Shown one piece after another: positions 50,501 through 62,552 of a stretch of DNA of 64,000 nucleotides. Position 1 is the stretch's first letter, and each line of letters begins with the position of its first letter. Source of the stretch: Tetragonia tetragonoides (Eukaryota; Streptophyta; Magnoliopsida; Caryophyllales; Aizoaceae); assembly GCA_038025085.1 (NCBI GenBank), contig CM076147.1, positions 25,025,001 to 25,089,000 of the forward strand, given 5' to 3'. The translations under genes were made by a program, and so were the position numbers. The notes under the pieces were generated by a model. It ran no database searches and was not told where the DNA came from. It saw only the letters and a program-made list of their open reading frames with translations.

Positions 50501-51616
50501 TCAGAAATCATCCTTATCCATTTGGAAGCTTGCATCAGTGTAACCACTCACTGTGAGTTCCTCTTCACCACCATAGACAAGAAACACATCCTTAGTCCTT
50601 CTCAAGTACTTGAGGATGCTCTTGACTGCGACCCAGTGACTTTCACCTGGATTAGATTGGTATCTACTCGTCATGCTCAAAGCACAAGCAATGTCAGGAT
50701 GAGTACACATCATGGCATACATGATAGAACCTGTAGCAGAAGCATAAGAAATTCTACTCATGCGATCTCGCTCATCTTGTGTCGAAGGACACTGAGTCTT
50801 GCTAAGAGTTATGCCATGTGACATGGGAAGATTACCTTTCTTGGAATCTTGCATGTTGAACCTTTTCAACACCTTATCTATATAGGTACTCTGGCTTAAG
50901 CCCAAGATTCCTTTTGATCTATCTCTATAGATCCTAATCCCCAAGATATAGGTTGCCTCTCCCATGTCTTTCATTGAGAAACACTTTCCCAAAAAGGCCT
51001 TGACTGACTGAAGTGTAGGAATATCATTTCCAATCAGTAATATGTCGTCCACATATAAGACCAAGAATACCACAGCGCTCCCACTAACCTTCTTGTAAAC
51101 ACAAGGTTCTTCTTCGCATCTAAGGAAATCAAACTCTTTGATTGCCTTATTGAAGCAAAGATTCCAACTCCTGGATGTTTGCTTCAATCCATAAATAGAT
51201 CGCTGAAGCTTGCATATCTTTCCTCCTGGTGATGTGAAGCCCTCGGGTTGTGTCATGTACACATCCTCTTCCAAGTTTCCATTAAGGAAAGCTGTCTTCG
51301 CATCCATCTGCCATATCTCATAGTCATAATATGCAGCAATGGCAAGGAGTGTCCTAATGGATTTAAGCATTGCGACGGGCGAAATGGTTTCATCATAATT
51401 TATCCCATGAATTTGATTATAATCTTTTGCCACCAATCGTGCCTTGAATATATAAACATTCCCATGCATGTCAATTTTCTTCTTGAAAACCCATTTACAC
51501 TCGATGGTTTTTACGCCATCAGGTGGGTCTACCAAAGTCCATACTTTGTTTTCATACATGGAATCCATTTCAGATTTCATGGCTTGAAGCCATTTGTCGG
51601 AATCTGGGCCCATCAT
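50501..51616 (-). CDS. pol: Copia reverse transcriptase (open frame)
   Basis: 371 residues without a stop. Motifs are KWVFKKKIDMHGNVYIFKAR, LVAKDYNQIHGINYDETISP, MDAKTAFLNGNLEEDVYMTQ, PEGF, KLQRSIYGLKQTSRSWN, the catalytic LYVDDILLIGND and GSIMYAMMCTHPDIACALS. The YVDD box is intact. In the living element this is part of a single Gag-Pol; the apparent start at 51616 only marks the first Met after a stop near 51620. Confidence 0.92.
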   Translation of the reverse strand: MMGPDSDKWLQAMKSEMDSMYENKVWTLVDPPDGVKTIECKWVFKKKIDMHGNVYIFKARLVAKDYNQIHGINYDETISPVAMLKSIRTLLAIAAYYDYEIWQMDAKTAFLNGNLEEDVYMTQPEGFTSPGGKICKLQRSIYGLKQTSRSWNLCFNKAIKEFDFLRCEEEPCVYKKVSGSAVVFLVLYVDDILLIGNDIPTLQSVKAFLGKCFSMKDMGEATYILGIRIYRDRSKGILGLSQSTYIDKVLKRFNMQDSKKGNLPMSHGITLSKTQCPSTQDERDRMSRISYASATGSIMYAMMCTHPDIACALSMTSRYQSNPGESHWVAVKSILKYLRRTKDVFLVYGGEEELTVSGYTDASFQMDKDDF

Positions 51617-51666
51617 ATTAATAATATATGACGATGTTCAATCACTAAGAAACTATATCTAATGGG

Positions 51667-52607
51667 TTATCGGCGCTCTCTTTCAGACCTACGAGGGGAT
51701 GGTGCCACAGGTGTAGCTACTACAACATCTTGTAAACTACTTTGAGTCTGCTCAGAAATTGGAGTTCTCTCCTGTGGCTCTCGAACCTCTTCGAGTTTCA
51801 CTTTACTCCCACTGGTTCCTTTTAAAAGAAACACTCTTTCTAAGAAGACACCATGTCGAGCCACAAACACTTTGTTGTCGGTGGGAGGGTAAAAGTAATA
51901 TCCTTTAGTTTCTTTAGGATATCCCACAAAGAAGCATTTATCAGATTTAGGTCCAAGCTTATCAGAAACTAAACTTTTTACATAAGCGTCACAACTCCAA
52001 ATCATTAGAAAAGTCCAGCTGGGAACTTTTCCCGTCCATTTCTCAAATGGTGTCTTTTCTACTGATTTTGATGGACTCCTGTTAAGTGTGAACGCGACTG
52101 TCTCAAGAGCATATCCCCAAAAAGATATTGGAAGACTAGTAAGGATCATCATTGATCGCACCATGTCTAACAAAGTTCGATTTCTCCTCTCCGATACACC
52201 ATTCCATTTAGGTGTACCTGGAGGGGTGAGTTGTGAAACAATTCCACAATCTTTCAAATGACTATGGAACTCTTGGCTTAGATACTCACCCCCTTGATCT
52301 GATCGAAGGGCTTTAATATTTTTTCCAATTTGATTATGTACTTCATTCTGAAACTCCCTGAACTTTTCAAAGGATTCAGATTTATGCCTCATCAAGTAGA
52401 CATAACCATACCTGCTGAAATCATCAGTAAAGGTAATGAAGTAGTGGTAACCTCCTCTAGCAACTGTGCTTAATGGTCCGCATACATCAGTATGTATGAG
52501 GCTTAATAAATCACTTGCTCTCTCCATGTGACCAGTGAAAGGTGCCTTAGTCATCTTCCCTAATAAACAAGACTCACATGTCTCAAATGACTCAAAGTCA
52601 AATGAGT
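51667..52607 (-). pseudogene. pol: Copia integrase
   Basis: The frame 51667-52554 contains TGHMERASDLLSLIHTDVCG (first Asp), KALRSDQGGEYLSQEFHSHL (second Asp), LTPPGTPKWNGVSERRNRTL (Glu) and the Copia-typical GYPKETKGYYFYPP. The remaining N-terminal bases up to 52607 encode the SFDFESFETCESCLLGKM part of the zinc region in the same frame, but a one-base shift separates it from the upstream HYRLRHINEKR part. Confidence 0.9.
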
Positions 52608-53651
52608 TTAAAGTCCATCATTATGGAGCTTTTGAACACGTTTCTCGTTTATATGTCTAAGACGATAGTGCCAAAGGTAATTTGGGTTAGAGTCATTTGA
52701 TTTGAGCCTCTTAGTAGTTATGTTACAAACTGAAATTTTAAGGTCTAGAACATAAAGGCCATTTTTGATTGGACCGCTACCATAAAATATATCATCTTTA
52801 TTAAAGGAACAACATTTGTTCTTAATCACAAAGACAAAATCTTCGAAGGCCAAAACGGAAACACAAATAATATTCCTGCTAATGGCAGGTACATAATAAC
52901 AATTATTGAGTTCTAAAACCAATCCAGATGGCAAACATAAATAAAATGTTCCTACAGATAACGCAGCAACTCTTGCTCCATTTCCAACGCGCAGGTCCAC
53001 TTCTCCTTTTGCCAAAGTCCTACTTCTCTTTAGTCCATGCACATTTGCACAAATGTGAGCACCACATCTGGTATCTAATACCCAAGAAGTAGAATTTGAA
53101 GAAGTAAATACATTTACTTCTATAACATAACATTTACCTGAAGATGAAGGAACACTTCCCTTGTTCTTCTTCAGATCCTCCAAATATTTCTTGCAATTCC
53201 TCTTCCAATGCCCAAGCTCATTGCAGTAGAAGCACTTGGTTTCATCATTAGGACCAGACGAGGGTTTGCACTTAGGCTTTCCTTTGGGTTGATTCACAAT
53301 CGGACCCTTCATGTTAGCCTTTTCCTTGTCCATAGCTTGACCATGTTTCTTAAACTGGCCCCCTTTTGTAACCATTAGAACATTGGGAGTTGGGTCCTTC
53401 TTGATGTTTTTCTCAGCAGTTTTAAGCATCCCATGCAACTCAGCCAATGACTTGTTAAGATTATGCATATTATAGTTCATAATAAAAGTATCATAATCGT
53501 TAGTCAATGACGCTAAGATGATATCAGTGGCCAACTCTTGACCCATTAGGGAGCCCAGTTTTTCTAAGTACTCAACATAACCAATCATCTTGATTACATG
53601 AGGACTAACTAAACTTCCTTTCCCCATCTTGCACTTAACCAAGTCAGACAC
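52608..53651 (-). pseudogene. pol: Copia Gag C-terminus, protease and integrase zinc domain start
   Basis: The frame has a CCHC knuckle (CFYCNELGHWKRNC), then protease and the GAG-pre-integrase segment NYLWHYRLRHINEKRVQKLH. At the protease active site the expected DTG reads DTR (SWVLDTRCGAHICANVHGL), which would abolish activity. The frame is preceded by a stop separating it from the N-terminal gag frame. Confidence 0.9.
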
Positions 53652-53669
53652 AGTGTTAAACCTCTCAGT

Positions 53670-54011
53670 TCATGCTTGCTCCTGAAACATTCCTTTCAGG
53701 CTCTCAATCATCTCATAAGCCTCCATACTTTCATATCGCTTCTGAAGCTCAGAATTCATGGTGTCTAGCATGAGACAACTGACATCAATTGAATCATCTT
53801 TGAGCTTCTGATAAGCATTCCTCTCAGCATGAGGAGCATTGGTAGCAGGAGCCTTCTTGGGGACTGGTTTCTCAAGGACATATTCCTTTTTCTCTTGTTT
53901 GAGAACAATTCTCAAGTTTCGATACCAGTCCAAGAAATAGGTTCCATTCAGTTTGTCCTTCTCAAGGACGGATCGAAGTGAAAATGAGTGTGATGGTGTA
54001 GGGTCTGACAT
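53670..54011 (-). pseudogene. gag: Copia Gag N-terminal part
   Basis: The frame starts at ATG 54011-54009 (MSDPTPSHSFSLRSVLEKDK) with LNGTYFLDWYRNLRIVLKQE, the standard Copia gag beginning. It ends EQA-stop; the stop (TGA) probably derives from a CGA codon by CpG decay, because the frame continues in register after it. Confidence 0.88.
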
Positions 54012-55227
54012 TATCTACAACAAATGTACAAAAATTTTAGTGACTTATTTCATAAATATTTCGTTAACAATTTAACAAAATAACTCCACTATATTAATGT
54101 GACAGATACCCCTATAAAATATAGTGGAGCCAAGATCCATATTTCCTAAGTATCAAGTAAGCTTTGGCTTATCACTTTACACTTAGTTATTTAGGTAAGT
54201 AACCCTTTACTATTTGTATCTTATACAACTCCTGGTTGTTAGGATCACATCATATGTCCCGGCTCCGAACTCTATGCCTTAAGGCCCAAAACTGTTTTGA
54301 TAGCCTTATTAAGTAAACCAATTTACACATATGGGCAACTGTTACTCATCCTAACAGACTTGAGTAATTAAGGATGCTCTGGTTTGGCAGACACATTTTA
54401 ATGAACCAAGTCCTAATAGGTGTATTAAATTGGAAAGACAACAAGTTAACTTAATATTACTAAGGGATGTGATTGATTATATGGAGTTGGGTTTCATGCA
54501 AACATAACAATAAATATAATCAACAGTAAATAAGCGGAAGCATAAATAATAACACATGTGATATAGTATGGCCCCCAAAGCTATGGTGATCTAATCTCCA
54601 CTCTTTGCTTCTTCCATATAGTACCTGGATGGTCATCTCCATGATATCCTTTGACCTTTATGAGCTTGATTTTACAATCAACTATATCATAAAAGTTTCA
54701 CTACTACGCTAGCAATAATCTAATTATTACATTCAAAGAGTTGTAATGGCATAAAAAAAAAAAACATCAAAGATTTGTAATGGCATAAAAATAAAACATC
54801 ATTCGCACAAACAAGCTGATCCATGCAGGGGTCAAGGGGGCGGCGCCCCCTTGCGGGGTCGAGGGGAAACTGCCACGATTAATCTCATTAATCATGAACC
54901 CTAGGCTAATCGTATTACCATATTTTAGGGTTTAGCCCTAGTTTATCTATGTGAATTCATCAAACAGTAGCATACAGAATTACAACGACTTGCATTCAAA
55001 CAACATGCTATATGTAATATACGAATCTAAACATATGAACTATTCATACAGACATGCTCTCGAAGACAGAAAAATCCTATCATGCTCAGATCCGAATATT
55101 AAAAAAAACAGAAAATGAATCACACATAAACATGTATTATACACATATCATGATGTCGAACTTACTCATATATCTACCATATATCATATATTTGATGACA
55201 GTAAAACACAAGCGGCACTGATACCAC
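54012..55227 (-). other. Copia leader with hairpin and primer-binding site
   Basis: On the minus strand the PBS is TGGTATCAGTGCCGC (55226-55212), matching the usual initiator-Met tRNA type of Copia elements, one base after the LTR end. A perfect inverted repeat AAGGGGGCG-G-CGCCCCCTT at 54834-54852 lies in the leader. Such GC hairpins in Copia leaders are candidates for dimerisation or packaging. The rest is AT-rich without coding potential. Confidence 0.75.
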
Positions 55228-55830
55228 TGAAGGAATTTCAAACCACTAACATGATCATACATGCATAATAGAAATTCGATTAACCCAGAAAACATGTGAT
55301 TACTGTAATTAAATATCAAATCGAAATCCTACCTCACTCCTTGGTCGCTGGTTGGATGAACAGTGGTTGGGTAAGGATGAACACGTCAGATGTCGTGCCT
55401 CAACTGGTATCCACACACAGGCTCGAATCCACACGTCAGTATGCTAGTACAGCGATCCCGTTCACAACCTCTGTTCTCTCCTTACTCTAATGACACACAG
55501 TTAGGGTTTTGTGAAAACTGATTATCACGTGTCACCCTAACTGATCAGTAGTCACGATATATATAGGGAGGCAGGAGGGCTGATTAGGTTAAGTGTGTAA
55601 TGGGCCTAATCCGAATTAGACCCTTCTAATAAAACGAGCCTGTTAAGTGTGCGACCCTGCTGGTTTACTTAATGTGGCAGTAAGTCCAAAACTCTTTTCG
55701 GACCCACAAATCGTAATTGGTTTCTAGCAAAACATTACGATTACCCATATTAAGTAAAGATCGGTTTCCATAGTCCAACCTATAATGCGATTATTAATTC
55801 TTATGATTAGTTCATAGGGCAAATTCAACA
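55228..55830 (-). repeat. 5' LTR of the Copia element
   Basis: On the minus strand TGTTGAATTTGCCC at 55830 to TTCCTTCA at 55228, 603 bp. Confidence 0.93.
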
Positions 55831-58671
55831 CTTTTTCGTAAATAGGGATATGATTGAGAAACTTATAGGATGACTAGCGACTTAGAGTCGAATTGATCCG
55901 AGGAACCCCCTACTCTCCTCGAAGAAGTAGGGAAAAGATCAAATGGGATGATTAGCCCGCTCATTCGAGGCGTTCAACCCAACAATATTTGGTAATATAC
56001 AGGGATCAACCCAATTCTTAGCTTTGAGTATATGGATTAGACTTCTCAAAAATATTCGTTCTTTACTGGGGAATAACATTCATTGGGGGTGGATAAATGG
56101 ATGATTTGTGTAGATTGTGGGTATGTATTGGTGGGTAATGTCTCAAAGGAGTCTTTCCGATGGGATCCCCCGGGGTGGCCCGAAGCCAAATAAGAGGGGA
56201 CGATCAATAATTAGCTTTTATTCGATCATAGGTATTCCACTGGGGAAAATGGTTGTAATTGGGGAAATTTGGATTCCACTGGGGAATGTGATTTGTATGA
56301 ACGAGATTTTATGGAATGGTAGGTGGAACATCCATGATCGCGTATAAGCAAATTTCTGATTCTAACCTAGAATTTGGCCCCGGGCCGGGTTGTGTATATA
56401 AACGTATACACTGGTTTTAAAAAAAAATGTTTTTTGAACATAATATTCATCACACAAGTGAGAGAAGTTCTTTTTATTTTATTTTCCGAGTTGTATTATT
56501 AGATGGGAGCATATGAATGCAAATGTACAAAATGTAATTAAAGAGGCCTCGGAATAAATGAATTACAAATTCAGTATTTACAATATAAATACAAAAAAAT
56601 TTAAAAATCTTAAAAAGGAGAAAAAGACTTGATCTTCATGTACATGGCACCTCCGGGGCTTGATCTTCATCTTCGTCTTTAAAAGTTGCACTTATTCAGA
56701 AAGGATTGGTTCATTTACAAAATAATTGATTTATTTACGATGAATTGGTTATTTACAAAAGGCGGTTTAAAAGAACCGACAAGGGATTAGTCCAAATGTG
56801 ACTTATTAACTCCAAATTTATTTTTATAATTAGTGGGACACACTAAAGGAATAAACTGGAGAGTTTCGTATTTTTTTGGGTTCATTTGATAATTAAACGA
56901 AAATCGTTTATAAAACCGAACAAAACCGTTTTTACAATAACCTGGACAGAACTTATAAAATTCATATCTCGGTCATAACCCAACCAAATTGACTTCTTCA
57001 AAAGCCTAACTTGGTTCCTTTTACTTCCTATTTCCACTGTAAAACGCTCAGGTCAATAAAGTTGATGATCAGTGAGTTATTCACGATTTACAAGCTTCTG
57101 GAAGCCTTCGGACAGATCATTGGTTTTTGATTTATTGGAAACTATTTACAATTGATCTAGGTCTAATATATACAGCACGTAAACTATACTTAAATATAGG
57201 TATGTACACAAAATTTCATGAGTTTTAGGCGAGTCTAAGTCATTTAACAAAATTAAACAAAAGAACTATACAAAAGCTCTAATGTTCTAAACTAACCAAT
57301 TGTCTTTCATTTTGACAGAACCAAAGTTGGTTTGATTAATTCATTAAAAATCGAAAACACCTCCGAATGGAGTGATTCTAAAGCCTAGATTGGTTATTAT
57401 TAAGTCTTCTATCGATATAAAAGTTCATCTTTCATTAAAGAGGTGCTAAACACCGCATAAATTTCAGTTAAGTGAACATTATCATTTCTGGACATATACT
57501 TGGTTGGTTAATTTTAGAATTAAATATACTTCTTTAAACTTGAATTCTTCTTTAAATATTGAAGTAGACACACTAGGGATTTCCTAAAAAATTATCAAGA
57601 AAAACACACTATCCTAAGTGGTTAAACTGAGCCATTTATTTACAAGGTCGAAATCTGAGAAAATCATCAAAGGGACAGCTTTTCTTCGTCTTTTCAAAAA
57701 TCATATAAAATTCATTTGGTATCCAAAATGGACGAAATAGGTGGTTGTAGACATCTACGGAAATTCACCGTTTAATTTACTCAGAAATAGACTAATCTAA
57801 AAACTTAACCGTTTGTTAGTTATTTACAGATCTAAGGACGTTGGACATTTTTAGACGCAGAAACTGCGAAATTCAATTGCGACGACTGAACCGTTTGATC
57901 TGGACGATTTTTATCTCCTTAGAAATCCCTCTGAACAAGGTTTCCTATGACGCTAATTTCATCAAATTCCAACCGTTGGATCTTCCTAGATCTACCAATG
58001 AATTCTGCTCTAAAAACTGTCAACTACCCGAATTATTACAACTTTGTACAAAAAGTAAATCCGAGGCCTCTATATGCAAAATGACCTTTTTTATTCAATT
58101 TCAAGTATATAAAAAAAATGAAAATGGTGATGAGAAAGAGATAAACATTCATTGATCACACAAATTTGGCACAAGCAATTCTCTTCCTCACGGCAAAAAA
58201 TCACTCTCTACAAGCTAGATCTAAGTCCCCCATGGAGACGGGTTCGCGTGGGCACTTGAACCCTTACCTAGGAATTTTTGGCCGCTCAAAAAATAGGGTG
58301 GTTAATGCCCACACCTGTAAAGATTCCAACCGGTGAAAATGGGATTATTAAGGGGGGATAATAGTGTTTATTAGCAATTTATATACAAAATGAAATGGTT
58401 AGTAAAAACACTTAGAAAAATAAATAACTGAAGGAGAGAGATAAAAGATTACCCTTGCGTAGATCTAGAAATCTCAATCTTCAAAATTAAATTAGTTAGT
58501 ACGAATGCCGTTTAGTTTGCACTAACTAGATAAAAAAAAGAAGTTTTTAGAAAACCTTCAAAAGTTGAAGTAAGTTGAAAAGATGGTAGGAAAACTAGAG
58601 AGAGAAGTAGAGATTTTAAGAAGTAGAGATGAGAAAGAGGCAAAGGGCCTTTAGGTTAGCTTTTTGGGGGG

Positions 58672-58679
58672 TATTTATA
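58672..58679 (-). promoter_or_regulatory. TATA box of the D LTR
   Basis: Minus strand TATAAATA stands in CCCTCCCCTTATAAATACCC, a typical LTR promoter context. Confidence 0.65.
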
Positions 58680-59139
58680 AGGGGAGGGAAAGATGAGGGG
58701 TGAATTAGGGTTAGGAAATGGAGCTTGGGATTTGGTGGGAGGTGGATGGTGAGATGGGGGGTGAGAGAATGTGGATGGAAGAGTGACAAATGTCACATTT
58801 GTGGTGATGGAAATAAGATGGGGGAATCTTGTGAGTTGGAAATGAGTAGGAAAGAGAAAAGATGAGATAAGGTGTGAGAGAAACTAGAAAAAGAAAAAAA
58901 CAAAATAAAAAATAAAAAATAAAAAATAAAAAAAAAGAAATAAAAAACGTGGGGGAGGGAGAAAAGAATTCTTTTTCTTCTCTTTTTCGGTTGTGAGGGG
59001 GGAATTTTTTTTTTATTTTTATTTAGTCTTTTGGGTGGGGGGGTTAATTCATGGAAAAGGAAAGGGTATTTTGGTATTTCTACTTGATACCATTATTCCC
59101 TTTTGTCTTTAGCTATTGGATGGGAACATGGGAATATTG

Positions 59140-59159
59140 TGATGTCATGCATGACATCA
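59140..59159. promoter_or_regulatory. Perfect 20-bp palindrome in the U3 of element D
   Basis: TGATGTCATGCATGACATCA has a TGATGTCA half on each side, a bZIP-like half-site arrangement, about 460 bp upstream of the TATA box. It is analogous to the palindrome in the B-family U3. Confidence 0.55.
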
Positions 59160-59394
59160 TAATTCCAATGCTTATTTATTTTTGTATTTTCTCTTTTATA
59201 TTCTTTTTTGGATTTTTGATTTATTTTCTCTTTTGGGCTTTGGGCTTTGCTTTGCTAATGTGTTGGGTCACCTTATGGACCCTAAATGCCCTTTTAGCCC
59301 AAATAACTTATTTAATTAGGGTAATTACAGTTAATGCTAATATTAACCGTAATAATTATTTAAAAGAAATACAAGTCAAAATTCGGCGTCTACA

Positions 59395-59456
59395 GATGCC
59401 CCTCGTTGGCCGAGTTTCTGAGGAATTGATCAGGTTCCAAAGAAACGAAGGTCAAC
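59395..59456 (-). other. Polypurine tract and conserved upstream box of element D
   Basis: On the minus strand GTTGACCTTCGTT (59456-59444), then CTCGGCCAACGAGGGGCATC, then the LTR start TGTAGACGCC. It matches the TTTGACCTTCGCT box and GGCCAAAG-GGGGC tract of A and G. Confidence 0.75.
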
Positions 59457-59584
59457 GATACAAAAGACACCTAATTTTGACTTGCGAAAATGTTAATTAT
59501 AACAACGATAATAATTATCATTTAGATGGTAATGGCCTAGCCACTAACCACATTCTTCCGTGCACCTCAGGGCGTAACTTCTTT

Positions 59585-60070
59585 GATCTCGAAGTTTAAC
59601 CGTTGTTCTTCTGGATGTTCTGGATCTTCGGGATGTTCTGGATCTTCGGGATGTTCTGGATATTCTGGATTTTCTGGATCTTCTGGATGTTCTGAACGTT
59701 TTTGACGTTCGGGATGTTCTGGATTTTCGGGATGTTCTGGAAGTTCTGGATTTTCTGGGATATCTCTGGGCGTAACTTCTTTTATCTCGAAGTATAACTG
59801 TAATTCTTCTCGGATGCTTCGGGGCGTAACCACTTTTATCTCGAGGTATTACCATAGTTATTCTCGGATGCTTCGGGGCGTAACCTCTTTTATCTAGAGG
59901 TATAACCATAATTCTTCTCGGATGCTTTGGGGCGTAACCTCTTTTATCTCGAGGTATAACCATAATTCTTCTCGGATGCTTCGGGGCGTAACCTCTTTTA
60001 TCTCGAGGTATAACCATAGTTCTTCTCGACTCTTCTGACAATTCTTCCAATAATTCTTCCAAATCTTCGC
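59585..60070 (-). repeat. Two adjoining minisatellites in the 3' region of element D
   Basis: A 57-bp unit repeated about five times (59760-60030), with GGGGCGTAACCTCTTTTATC, TCGAGGTATAACCATA and TTCTTCTCGGATGCTT. Next to it (59600-59760) is a short 9-18-bp repeat of TTCTGGATGTTCTGGATCTT type. Period 57 is a multiple of three, so long artificial frames appear here. It lies where the other Tat elements also have arrays. Confidence 0.88.
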
Positions 60071-61226
60071 GTGCATGCATGCACGATAATCTTCTTCTCC
60101 ATTTTTCATTTCCGCATCTCCTTATTCCTCAATTTTTCATTCTCCCTAAAAGCTTCTCTTATGCAAAATGCTCATGCTTTTTCAATAAAAGTTGCCCCAA
60201 GGCAAAACATCTACTTCTTTATTTCGAAAACATCTCTCTTCCGATTTGAAAGTTCAATTCATCATTTTTTCTTCAAAACCATTTTTCCTCAAATTTCCAA
60301 AATTATTTTTTTAAATAAAATCCGGGTTCATTTTTTTCATAAAAGACATCACTAAGCTATTAGTGAGGTTCATGTTCATCCAAGGATGGCACATTAGTTC
60401 ACTAATGAACTATGTTAATGGCTCTTTTGAATTTTAATCATATAATCCAAATATCTCCCAAGATAGTATGGTTTGAGTGCTTGGGGAATGCTCATGGTTC
60501 ATCATGACACAAGGTTGAGGGTCTTCTTGAATAGGGTGCAAAATGGTATAGGATGATGGTTCAGTGTCTCAGCTTAGGCTTGTTCCGGTTATACATCACG
60601 GCCACCCTTCAGAGTGCATCATCTTCACCTTCTTCCTCATCTTTTTCACTTCTTCAATTCTCCATATAGCATGCAAGGAAAGAGGGAGTTGGACATACCA
60701 TGACCACCCTTAAATTTTATTTTATTTTATATATATATTTTTTTTGCCTCTTAAAATCTTCTAATGTAGGTAATCCCACTTTCTTATCTATTCATGCACA
60801 AGATTATGACTTTAATCATTAATGCAACATATATGCTCAATAGACACCTTAAACTAGATATCACCAATTTTAGAGTCCATGTCAAAAATTCACCACTTAT
60901 TTTTTTGATTGGCTTAAATCAACTATAATTGGGTTTCAGATTCCAAATTATAAATTGATTCGATTTTTTCTTTTTTTTTTATTTTAAATATTCACTTTTT
61001 TTTTTTTTTTTTTGGGCATCTCTGTACCATAGCAAATAAACATAAATTTTACCGAATCATTGCGGATTGCCTACGTATCTCGTAAAGAGAATCAGGTCAG
61101 ACGTAGTTCGGGCGCTAGCCTAGACATTGGTTCTTTTCTTCTCTTTTTTCTTTTGTGCTCTCTACTGAGCTTTTCATACAAATTACATCATAGAAGATAA
61201 AGAAGTTAAGCATAAAACTTTTTCAA
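60071..61226 (-). other. 3' non-coding region of element D
   Basis: AT-rich sequence with T-runs (60960-61015) between the integrase stop and the minisatellites. The conserved post-integrase motif is at 61064-61109. No antisense PMD-like or DUF7745-like coding sequence is present. Confidence 0.7.
61064..61109 (-). other. Conserved post-integrase element of element D
   Basis: On the minus strand it begins GAACTACGTCTGACCTGATT and ends GATACGTAGGCAATCC, starting 118 nt after the integrase stop. CTACG and CGTAG are complementary. It aligns with the A and B copies. Confidence 0.7.
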
Positions 61227-62342
61227 TTAGTCCAGATTGGTAATGCTAGGAATTTCATTCCCGTCCAAATCAGCTAGCTTCACAACTCCTCCAGGTGTGA
61301 TCTCCTTGACCAGATTTGGACCGGACCAATTGGGTCGGAATTTGTCTCTAGGATCATGCATGGGTGCTCTATTCTCCTTCAGAACTAGACCTCCTTCTTG
61401 AATATCTCGACTTCTCACCTTCTTATTATAAGACCGAGCAATGCGGTGCTGGTAGTTCTGGATGTTGTTGAGAGCTGCAAGTCTCTTTTCAGCGATAAAT
61501 GCCAGTTCTTCATATCGGGCCTTGTGCCAAAGCTTTTCGGGAATGCCACTCTCGGCAAAGACTCTCAAAGACTTAATCTCTGTTTCAATTGGAAGCATTG
61601 GTTCCATGCCGTATACCACTGAGTACGGTGTTGCCCCAATTGGCGTACGAATTGATTATCTGAATCCCTAAAGGGTATATGGACGCTTCTCAGGCCATTC
61701 TTTCGTTTTCTCAATCATCTTCAATAAAATAGATTTGACCGTTTTGTTCGCGGCCTCTACAGCTCCATTAGTCTGAGGTCGGTATGGCGACGACTGGTGT
61801 TGCTTCACTTTGTACTTCAGGAGAGTCTCTTTGAGGTGCCCCTCGAATTGTGGGCCATTATCAGATATCATCTTGAATGGGAGGCCGTACCGGCATATAA
61901 TGTTCTTGATCACAAACTTGGACACTTGTCGTGCCCCCAGCTTGGAGTATGAGGCCGCTTCGACCCACTTCGAGAAATAGTCAATTGCCACCAAAATGTA
62001 TTGGTGCCCATTGGATGCTTTCGGATTGATTTGACCAATAATATGAATGCCCTAGGTTGAGAATGGCTAGGGTGACGTCAGATTATGCAACTCCGCAGAG
62101 GGCATGTGATTCAGATTCGAGAATATTTGGCATTTCTTGCAAGATCTGACATACTTGTAGCAATCATGCTCCAATGTAGTCCAATAATATCCAGTTCGCA
62201 GAATCTTCATAGCAAGCATCTTTCCATTCATATGCGGGCCACAATCACCCCCGTGCACTTCTTTCATGATCTTCTGCGCTTCTCTGGAATCAACACAGAG
62301 TTGAAGGGTCCCGTCAAACCCTTTATGGTATAGCTTGTCCAT
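61227..62342 (-). pseudogene. pol: Integrase of element D
   Basis: Three minus-strand frames form the integrase. 62342-62067 carries the zinc domain (GPHMNGKMLAMKILRTGYYW, CKKCQIFSNLNHMP). 61994-61668 carries the core after the first Asp (AIDYFSKWVEAASYS, SDNGPQFEGHLKETL, SSPYRPQTNGAVEAANK). 61619-61227 carries the C-terminal part (DPRDKFRPNWSGPNLVKEI). Stops near 61660 and 62055 interrupt it. The second-Asp motif reads SDNGPQF where A and B have SDHGS. Confidence 0.88.
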
Positions 62343-62552
62343 ATAAAGTGCGAAATGAGACGCAAGGCGGCGGATAGCCAGCTGATCTTTCTTTGAGCTC
62401 TCTTGAGGATAACAGTAGTCGTTGAGGTACTTCTTAATATCCGTTTACCACAGTTCATTCTCTGGATCTGTAATTAAATTCACATGATCAAATGATATGG
62501 CAGGCTCATGTCGTTCTTCCAGAGTGATGGTCTGAGCTCGAATTTCTCCTTC

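Larger units (their letters stand above)
48728..55830 (-). mobile_element. Complete but degenerate Ty1/Copia retrotransposon
   Basis: A 7.1-kb element on the minus strand with LTRs 48728-49311 and 55228-55830, PBS 55212-55226, PPT just left of the RNase H side, and gag, protease, integrase, RT and RNase H in Copia order. The flanking pentamers CTTTC (48723-48727) and CTTTT (55831-55835) are a probable target duplication with one change. The LTRs differ by roughly twenty substitutions and one 19-bp indel by eye. Stops and frameshifts in gag, before integrase and in RNase H show it is dead. Confidence 0.93.
55831..59394 (-). repeat. Main part of the D LTR
   Basis: On the minus strand the LTR starts TGTAGACGCCGAATTTTG at 59394. 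U3 holds the palindrome TGATGTCATGCATGACATCA (59140-59159), and a TATA box (TATAAATA, 58679-58672) lies about 715 bp from the LTR start. A long R-U5 region follows. No gene is supported; the AT- and GA-rich frames at 57841-58155 and 59051-59599 are chance frames. Low-complexity AAATAAAA repeats lie at 58895-58945. Confidence 0.75.

Noticed and set aside
57841..58155. 104-residue frame in the D LTR
   Set aside because: It is isolated and AT-rich, matches no family I recognise and lies inside a long LTR.
59051..59599. 182-residue frame rich in F, W and L resembling a membrane protein
   Set aside because: It runs across the LTR/PPT border of element D into the internal region; T-rich DNA explains the hydrophobic residues.
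59544..60080. 178-residue frame with repeated RDKRGYAPKHPRR-type units
   Set aside because: It is produced by a 57-bp minisatellite (multiple of three) and extends over non-coding 3' sequence of element D; no domain or conserved start.
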